Position numbers and translations under genes: made by a program. From an uncultured Gammaproteobacteria bacterium (GTDB lineage Bacteria; Pseudomonadota; Gammaproteobacteria; Chromatiales; Chromatiaceae), in assembly GCA_937926265.1 (NCBI GenBank), contig CALAZS010000206.1:1-7143 (forward strand): a stretch of 7,143 nucleotides of DNA. Direction: 5' to 3'. Of the stretch, positions 1-5,329 are shown piece after piece. The notes under the pieces are model-generated. The model was not told where the DNA came from, ran no database searches, and saw only the letters and a list, made by a program, of their open reading frames with translations. Within the stretch, counting starts at the first letter, position 1, and each line of letters starts with the position of its first letter.

Positions 1-56
1 GTTTAATTGACGCTGACCTGGGTGATGCCATAGCCACGGATTACTGGGGAAAATAG
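1..56 (+). CDS. Possible 3' end of a convergent gene (very short, tentative)
   Basis: On the plus strand, the frame starting at base 3 reads LIDADLGDAIATDYWGK and stops at TAG (54-56), 16 bases before the stop of the zinc-binding-domain kinase. The residue mix looks like normal protein, and tail-to-tail spacing of this size is common. However, 17 codons cannot establish a gene. The alternative is that 1-72 is simply non-coding sequence downstream of the operon. On the minus strand, an ATG at 31 opens a frame with an unconvincing start (MASPRSASIK) and no Shine-Dalgarno. Confidence 0.2.
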   Translation, partial: LIDADLGDAIATDYWGK

Positions 57-72
57 ATTCAGCCTAATAAAA

Positions 73-1950
73 CTAGAGAAGCTCGTTTAACAAACTGACC
101 ACCGCGTTTGAAGCGGCATTAAATTCCTTCAGTTTTTTCTGGGCAAGCACGTAGTTTTCCATGTCATTGTAGCTTACCACCTCACCGGCAATTTGATGGA
201 AATCAGCATGGGCGATTTTTAATCGCCTCATGTTTTCACAGTCTATATCAAGCGTGTCAATCCACTTGCCAAGTTCGCATTGATGCTCATCTGCAATCAC
301 TGATACCGGTATCCCCAGTGGCCGCCTTTCTTCAATCGCCTTGGCAATTTGATCACGCATGAGAATGTGATGCTGAATTGCATCACCAATATTTTCGGAA
401 GTAACATCGTCACTAGCACATTGCATGACTGGCAGATGGATATTTATTACCGTACCATAATCTTTTCCCGGCACAGGACTTTCAGCCCAGATCACACCAC
501 TGTGTATTTCTATTATTTCCTTGCTGATTGGCAAACCCAGACCTGTTCCACCTTTATCTGTTTTCGTTTTGGTGCTCTGGACAAACTTATCAAAAATCAA
601 ATCCTGTTCACCTGGCGGTATACCCACACCTTCATCAAAAACCTGAACAAGAATCATTTTGGCTTTAGCCTTGATTTCACTATCACCTATAATCTTATGC
701 TGAATGCAGACATGACTGTTTTCAGGTGAAAACTTTATCGCGTTTGATAACAGGTTAATCAGCACCTGCATAATCAGCTTTTGATCAACCATGCATACAC
801 AAGCCGAATCATTATTTAAATCAATTGTTATATTTTTTTTATCCGACAGGCTCGACACTTCATTTATTGCCTGGTGTATCAGCAAATTAAGATCCTGTTC
901 GAGAAAATCCGCATCCATTTTTCCCGCTTCCAGCTTGGAAAGGTCAAGCAGGTCATTTAGCAATGTAGTCAGACGAATACCACTGGTTCGAATGTTTTGT
1001 AAAAACCTGACCTGTTTTTCATTCTCGGATTTCTTAAGTGCCAATGATGCAAAGTTCAATATGGCATGCATAGGCGTTCTTAGTTCATGAGACATATTGG
1101 AAAGAAACCGGCTTTTTTCGCGGTTCGCATGTTCAGCCTGTTCCTTGGCAATAACAAGGTCGCGGGTTTTAACTTCGACCAATTCTTCCAGCTGATTTTT
1201 TTGCCGATTAAGTTGCTCCGCCGCCACTCTGATATATTGAAAAACAAAGATTAATGCCACCAGGTAGGCAAGCAGCCTTAAAAAATGCCACCACCACCAG
1301 GTCACATCCCAAATCTCTGATAACTGAAACAGAATACCCGAAACACCAAAAAGCACGCTTAAAAGCGCAAAAAGCTTAAGGCCAAGCTCTTTTTCCTTAA
1401 GATAAAGTGCATTGATTTTTAATCCGGCAACAATGAATGCAATACCACCGATAACATTCAGCAAAATAGCTGCCCAGGAAAACTGGCCATTAACAACCAT
1501 TATTGGCAATACCTCGGGCAAAAACACAGATATCGTTCCTGCTGTCAAAGAAAGCGCTATCACAGCAAATGTTAGGTTTTTAGTTTCCTGCAGATGGAAA
1601 CTCTTAGATGTAATAACCACGCCAAAGAAAAACAGGCCTCCCACAAAGGTGGCGAGGCTATGCAGCCATACAAACACGTTATCGACCCAGACCGCAGCAT
1701 GAAAACCATCAAGGATTCCCATACTGATCAAGCCAAGCGGCACTGTTACAGGTATTTTAGAGAGCTTTTCATTATCAGAAAAAATCAGGATTATCGCACT
1801 GGTGGCAATCGCCACCACAGCACCGAGTGTTTCAATAAATGAATGAAAGGGTATTTGTTCCCAGTAAATTTGTTCCGGGATCGGCTCTGCAATGGCCAGA
1901 GCCAACACAGGAAATAACAGCAACGCTAGGTACGACCTGAAAACTTCCAT
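73..1950 (-). CDS. Multi-TM sensor histidine kinase with C-terminal CZB zinc-binding domain
   Basis: With the ATG at 1950 the product has 625 residues. It has a signal-like hydrophobic start (about 5-20, AIA then EPIPE) and about seven further membrane segments to residue 240. This region contains HSFIE (36-40), DGFH (81-84), WLH (95-97) and a Trp quartet plus His (218-222); it resembles MASE3-type membrane sensors in layout, but assignment is tentative. A coiled coil (about 245-280) leads to HisKA with phospho-accepting H288 in SHELRTP. HATPase_c follows with NLLSNA (399-404), G1 DEGVG, F box FDKF and G2 KGGTGLGL. The C-terminal region (about 520-625) matches a CZB domain: H528, C558 in CELGKW, and H581/H585 in HADFH, the 3His-1Cys zinc set. 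No receiver domain is present. An in-frame TTG at 1980 would add ten uncharged, Cys-containing residues; neither start has a strong Shine-Dalgarno. The ATG is preferred because it places an Arg just before the hydrophobic core. It is likely a metal- or oxidant-modulated kinase (inference). Confidence 0.92.
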   Translation of the reverse strand: MEVFRSYLALLLFPVLALAIAEPIPEQIYWEQIPFHSFIETLGAVVAIATSAIILIFSDNEKLSKIPVTVPLGLISMGILDGFHAAVWVDNVFVWLHSLATFVGGLFFFGVVITSKSFHLQETKNLTFAVIALSLTAGTISVFLPEVLPIMVVNGQFSWAAILLNVIGGIAFIVAGLKINALYLKEKELGLKLFALLSVLFGVSGILFQLSEIWDVTWWWWHFLRLLAYLVALIFVFQYIRVAAEQLNRQKNQLEELVEVKTRDLVIAKEQAEHANREKSRFLSNMSHELRTPMHAILNFASLALKKSENEKQVRFLQNIRTSGIRLTTLLNDLLDLSKLEAGKMDADFLEQDLNLLIHQAINEVSSLSDKKNITIDLNNDSACVCMVDQKLIMQVLINLLSNAIKFSPENSHVCIQHKIIGDSEIKAKAKMILVQVFDEGVGIPPGEQDLIFDKFVQSTKTKTDKGGTGLGLPISKEIIEIHSGVIWAESPVPGKDYGTVINIHLPVMQCASDDVTSENIGDAIQHHILMRDQIAKAIEERRPLGIPVSVIADEHQCELGKWIDTLDIDCENMRRLKIAHADFHQIAGEVVSYNDMENYVLAQKKLKEFNAASNAVVSLLNELL

Positions 1951-1988
1951 ATTTTTGCAGCCACTTGCATAAGGAACCAACTCACAAC

Positions 1989-3239
1989 TTAAAAGACAAA
2001 ATCAACATTGACGGTAAACAGTGTATCCAACCTGGGATCGGCAAAATCATAGTCGCCTGGATGGTGGTTAATATAATCACCAAAACTGTTTTTATCCGGC
2101 TGAATAAAATCAACCTGAACCTTCAAGGTTGACTGCTCACCCAGTTCACGGGCCACACCCAGGCTTAACGATTTTCTTTCCACATCATGCGTTGAAGAAA
2201 GCAGTTGTTCAACCGATGCATACAACGGATCTGAAGGTGCCAGGGTATTATAAGCATCATCCTGGGTACCATTGAGGACCGCAAGCGTTACATAAGGCGT
2301 CCACAGGCCAATGCGCTTTGCAACCGAAAGATAGGCTGCCGTCGGATGATAAACAAAGCCTTCGGTAGGTCGTGTTGCAATCTCGGCACTGATCAACCAG
2401 TTTGCATCATCGTATTGAACCCCGGCAGAATAGAGCGTGTAAGGTGAATCCTTAATCTCGAGATCATTCGCCAGGACCGTTTCACCGGCTGCTCTCAAAC
2501 TCGTCAGCAAAGCATCAACCGTCGCTGATGAAGCATCGGAACGACTTGGGGCAACACCGGCTTTAAACGTCCATGCACCTTTTCTTGCCGTCACATTCAA
2601 ATATGATGTCTGAATATCAACATCCAGTTTATCAGATGAATTCGATACCGGGTATTTGAAATCTGACTGGGCAATTCCCATATGAAACTCCAAAAGCCAG
2701 TCATCATATTGATAAAGATACAGTGCCTCTACACCATCATGCAGAAAAGTCGGCAGCACATTGTAGACTTCTCCGGGCGGACGCGCCCACGGCTGTGCAT
2801 AACTGACATTTCGATATTCCGAGTAGAGAAAATTGGGGTTCTGCATTCTGCCAAACCGAAAATTCAAATCATCTGATGCCTGCCATCTCAGGTTCGCCAG
2901 GGTAACCTGGGGGATAAAGTTATCATCCGCATTATGGATCGCGGTCACCTGTAAAGCCGCCTCAAGTTCATCGCTTAGCCCAAGATCAAGCTGCACTCCC
3001 AGTTTGGAATCAAGTTTAGCCGTGCAGTCATTGCTTCTTCCCGGTCCCTTGGGAATATCATCCTTTCTAAAGTCTGCATATTCATTATCAAAACAGGAAA
3101 CGCCCAGGGTACCAAAGCCGGAAAGGTAATAATCCATTGCCAGAACCGGCAATGACATCACCAGTAAAGCACTCAATAAAACAAGTCTGAACAACCTTTT
3201 CCCTGCTTTTCCAAACCGATTAGTAATTTGTATTTTCAT
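1989..3239 (-). CDS. Outer-membrane porin-like beta-barrel protein
   Basis: The 416-residue precursor has a basic N-terminus (K and R at 2-18), a hydrophobic core (19-33) and a likely signal peptidase I cut after VLA at residue 34. The mature chain alternates polar and hydrophobic residues in short strands, with Asp/Asn/Gly-rich turns, and ends in NVDFVF. The terminal Phe with alternating hydrophobics is the classic BAM assembly signal. A motif around residues 130-160 (FGRMQNP, YSEYRNVSYAQPW, RPPGEVYN) resembles a conserved stretch I recall from porin-like proteins in gammaproteobacteria. C49 and C72 are the only mature cysteines and could form an extracytoplasmic disulfide. It begins 21 bases after the PstS-like gene, suggesting the two act together on the same solute, but substrate specificity cannot be read. 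GGAAG sits about 13 bases before the ATG, a rather distant Shine-Dalgarno. It is probably a general or anion-selective channel (inference). Confidence 0.85.
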   Translation of the reverse strand: MKIQITNRFGKAGKRLFRLVLLSALLVMSLPVLAMDYYLSGFGTLGVSCFDNEYADFRKDDIPKGPGRSNDCTAKLDSKLGVQLDLGLSDELEAALQVTAIHNADDNFIPQVTLANLRWQASDDLNFRFGRMQNPNFLYSEYRNVSYAQPWARPPGEVYNVLPTFLHDGVEALYLYQYDDWLLEFHMGIAQSDFKYPVSNSSDKLDVDIQTSYLNVTARKGAWTFKAGVAPSRSDASSATVDALLTSLRAAGETVLANDLEIKDSPYTLYSAGVQYDDANWLISAEIATRPTEGFVYHPTAAYLSVAKRIGLWTPYVTLAVLNGTQDDAYNTLAPSDPLYASVEQLLSSTHDVERKSLSLGVARELGEQSTLKVQVDFIQPDKNSFGDYINHHPGDYDFADPRLDTLFTVNVDFVF

Positions 3240-3260
3240 CGTTTGCAGAAATCTTCCATA

Positions 3261-3731
3261 TCATTCTTCAACTTCAAACTGGTAAACCACCTTGAAACCC
3301 TCCGGTACTTCATTGGCCAAAACATAGGTCATCAAATTACTGGTTCTTTCCATTAACGCCATGTGTTCAGGCAGGGCAACTGTCTTAGGTGGACGCCCCC
3401 TGCCGGTGAATACTTTTTTCGCCCAGTAAGCCCTGAGGCGATTCATCGACATACCGGCAACATGACGATAGAAGTCACCTTTTAAAGCAAAATCTGTTCG
3501 GTCAAATACAATGATATTTTTAAAGCTGGAATTGCCTTCAGACAGGAAAATTGACTTCACTTCATCTTTGTTTAACTGTTCAATATCGACATCAGGATGA
3601 ACCACAACGGCAATCGTTTGGGCAGCGGCAACATTGCCTGCCAACACAACTGTTAATGTCAGTAGAGTTAATAAAGGCAGCACAGCAAGAAAAAATAATT
3701 TCATTAAATATTCAGGAAACAGGCGCCTCAT
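3261..3731 (-). CDS. Small secreted PstS-like (phosphate ABC transporter substrate-binding-like) protein
   Basis: The 156-residue precursor has a long hydrophobic signal segment (about 11-31) and a likely signal peptidase I site after AAA at 35-37, leaving about 119 mature residues. The mature part has the pattern of the short PBP-like family annotated as phosphate ABC transporter substrate-binding protein. It begins with a beta strand (IAVVVHPD), followed by LNKDEVKSIFLS (53-64), then FYRHVAGMS, LRAYWAKKVFTGRGRPPK (99-116) and a C-terminal strand. Full PstS proteins are over 300 residues with two lobes, so this is a minimal single-domain relative and unlikely to serve a transporter alone. 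No permease or ATPase gene is visible. The place of the usual IGYV loop is taken by LMTYV. The ATG at 3731 is chosen because it overlaps the kinase stop (TAATG) and has GGAG 10 bases upstream. The ATG at 3704 also gives a signal peptide but lacks a clear Shine-Dalgarno. By inference it binds an anion and presents it to a kinase or the adjacent porin. Confidence 0.82.
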   Translation of the reverse strand: MRRLFPEYLMKLFFLAVLPLLTLLTLTVVLAGNVAAAQTIAVVVHPDVDIEQLNKDEVKSIFLSEGNSSFKNIIVFDRTDFALKGDFYRHVAGMSMNRLRAYWAKKVFTGRGRPPKTVALPEHMALMERTSNLMTYVLANEVPEGFKVVYQFEVEE

Positions 3732-3747
3732 TAGATGACCGCTCCAC
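3729..3747 (-). promoter_or_regulatory. TAATG stop/start junction with GTGGAG ribosome binding site
   Basis: The HAMP kinase stop (TAA, 3733-3731) shares its last A with the ATG of the PstS-like gene. GTGGAG at 3747-3742 stands 10 bases upstream of that ATG. This junction decides the start of the small protein in favour of 3731 over 3704 and suggests coupled translation of the kinase and the periplasmic protein. Confidence 0.6.
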
Positions 3748-5329
3748 TTTCCAGAACAGCAGGGTCGACTTCAGGGGCAACCACAGGAATAAACAGGGTA
3801 AACTTAACGCCGTGTCCAATTTCACTGTCAACATCGATCGATCCGCCGAGTAAACCTGTGACGATGTTATGTACAATATTTAACCCAAGACCACTACCAC
3901 CTTTACCCAGCTGAGTCGTAAAAAACGGGTCATAGATCTGCCTGATGTTTTCCTTCGAAATACCATTTCCATTATCTGAGAAAACCAGTTTTATCCAGTT
4001 TTTTTCATGCAATTCAAAACTCAAATGCATGACTCCTGCATCGCGGTCTTTAAAACCATGCAGGATCGAGTTATTGATAAAATTGGTAATAATTTGACCG
4101 ATAGAACCCGGGTATGAGTCCATTTTGATACCGGGCTGTAAATCTGTTTGCAGTTCGATGCCCGACTTCTTGAAGGTTGGGCGCAAGGTCGAAACAATCT
4201 CATTAATTGTTTGCTGAAGATCAAACTCACGCCGCTTGGAACTTGTCTGATCGATGGCAACATTTTTAAAGCTCAGGATCAACTCGGCCGCTTTACCAAG
4301 ATTTCTCTCCATCAGCTCCGCAGCAGAGTATGCATTTTCCGTGTAGTCATTCAGGGTAGAGCGCTTAAGTCCCTGTTTGATCAATTCCTCGAATTCCCTG
4401 GTCTTCTCAGAAAAAGAGGTCGCTACAGTTAAAGCGTTACCGATAGGAGTATTCAATTCATGCGCAACTGCCGCAACAATTGAGCCGAGACTGGCAAGTT
4501 TTTCAGAATGAACCAGTTCAGCCTGCGTTTTCTTTAAATCATCCAACGCTGTTTTTAATTCTGCCGTTCTTTCACGCACCCTGTCCTCAAGTGTTTCATT
4601 GAGCTTGGAAACCTCGTGCCGGCTGATTTCAAGGTCATCAACATGCGTTTTAATTGACTCTGCCATATTGTTAAAATTACGCGCAAGTCGCGATAACTCA
4701 TCATGGCCCTTACCGTTGGCACGCACATCGTAATCGCCACTACCAAACCGGACACTGACAGACATGAGGCTGCTTATGCGCTTTACCAGGATAAACACCA
4801 GGAAAAAAATCAACAGCGTCATGAAGGCAAAACCTACAGACAGTAAAACAAACAGCTCATGATTTAACTCAGCGATGCCCTTTTTTAACTGTTTCCAGGT
4901 CATACCAAACCGCAGCTGACCAATCTGGTTGCCATACAACAGGGTTGGCTGGTTAATATGAAGTACCGATTCTGAAAGGTATTTCTCTTCACTGGTCGGT
5001 TCCGGCAAAGGAGAAGGCGTAGCCTCTGTTGCCAGGATAACCTGGCCCGACTCATCAACAAGCGCAAAGTAGACAATCGCAACTTCGGAACCAGAAATTA
5101 ATTCAGTCATGTATTCAGTTAAGGTTTCCAGGCCTTCAGCCGAAGTGTAAGGCGCTATTGCCAGGTTCATGGTTTCAGAAGTCTGGCGTACGTTTGACTG
5201 GATGTTTTCTATGGCGATCTGTTCCAATAGCCGGTTGATATTGTAGTTGACCAGCCAGAATAAAGAGGCGAAGGAAAGAAAGGCAACGGCAAATGCCCGA
5301 AAGCGCAGGGATGACAAAAAGTTAAACAT
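3731..5329 (-). CDS. HAMP-domain transmembrane sensor histidine kinase
   Basis: The 532-residue product is an inner-membrane sensor kinase. TM1 is at about 11-28. A periplasmic domain at about 30-158 contains YFALVDESGQVILAT, a pattern reminiscent of PAS/PDC-like (Cache-type) sensor folds, but I cannot assign a ligand. TM2 is at about 159-182, followed by HAMP (183-235) and a coiled coil (about 238-275). The HisKA domain has the phospho-accepting H290 in AHELNTPIG. The HATPase_c domain (about 375-515) has N box NFINNS (416-421), G1 DNGNG (452-456), F box DPFF and G2 GKGGSGLGL. All catalytic boxes are intact. There is no receiver domain, so the phosphoryl group must go to a separate protein; the upstream-encoded DUF3369-EAL regulator is the best local candidate (inference). 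The ATG lies inside the end of the preceding gene, and the stop codon shares one base with the next start (TAATG), so translation of the three genes is probably coupled. Kinase identity is secure; the signal is unknown. Confidence 0.95.
   Translation of the reverse strand: MFNFLSSLRFRAFAVAFLSFASLFWLVNYNINRLLEQIAIENIQSNVRQTSETMNLAIAPYTSAEGLETLTEYMTELISGSEVAIVYFALVDESGQVILATEATPSPLPEPTSEEKYLSESVLHINQPTLLYGNQIGQLRFGMTWKQLKKGIAELNHELFVLLSVGFAFMTLLIFFLVFILVKRISSLMSVSVRFGSGDYDVRANGKGHDELSRLARNFNNMAESIKTHVDDLEISRHEVSKLNETLEDRVRERTAELKTALDDLKKTQAELVHSEKLASLGSIVAAVAHELNTPIGNALTVATSFSEKTREFEELIKQGLKRSTLNDYTENAYSAAELMERNLGKAAELILSFKNVAIDQTSSKRREFDLQQTINEIVSTLRPTFKKSGIELQTDLQPGIKMDSYPGSIGQIITNFINNSILHGFKDRDAGVMHLSFELHEKNWIKLVFSDNGNGISKENIRQIYDPFFTTQLGKGGSGLGLNIVHNIVTGLLGGSIDVDSEIGHGVKFTLFIPVVAPEVDPAVLESGAVI
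5322..5329 (-). promoter_or_regulatory. 8-base stop/start overlap (translational coupling) between EAL regulator and HAMP kinase
   Basis: The sensor kinase ATG (5329-5327) lies inside the last codons of the EAL protein, whose TAA is at 5324-5322. No strong Shine-Dalgarno precedes it; only a weak GGATGA lies about 12 bases upstream. Ribosomes finishing the first gene are the likely source of initiation, giving linked amounts of kinase and regulator (inference from geometry). Confidence 0.6.

Noticed and set aside
1..72. Rho-independent terminator after the last gene
   Set aside because: I looked for an inverted repeat followed by a T-run on the minus strand and found none convincing.
349..729. 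Plus-strand open frame of 126 codons opposite the CZB kinase
   Set aside because: It lies wholly antisense to a well-supported kinase, its translation looks like no known family, and it has no ribosome binding site I could credit. The same holds for the other antisense and out-of-frame open frames in the window.
826..842. T-rich run as an intrinsic terminator
   Set aside because: It lies inside the kinase coding region on the wrong strand for the operon and has no GC-rich hairpin beside it.
1951..1980. TTG start at 1980 for the CZB kinase
   Set aside because: No Shine-Dalgarno precedes it, and it would add ten uncharged residues before the signal-like segment. ATG at 1950 is the more natural start, though not proven.
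3261..3731. Full PstS phosphate-uptake protein
   Set aside because: Mature length is about 119 residues rather than about 300, and no pstCAB-type genes are near.
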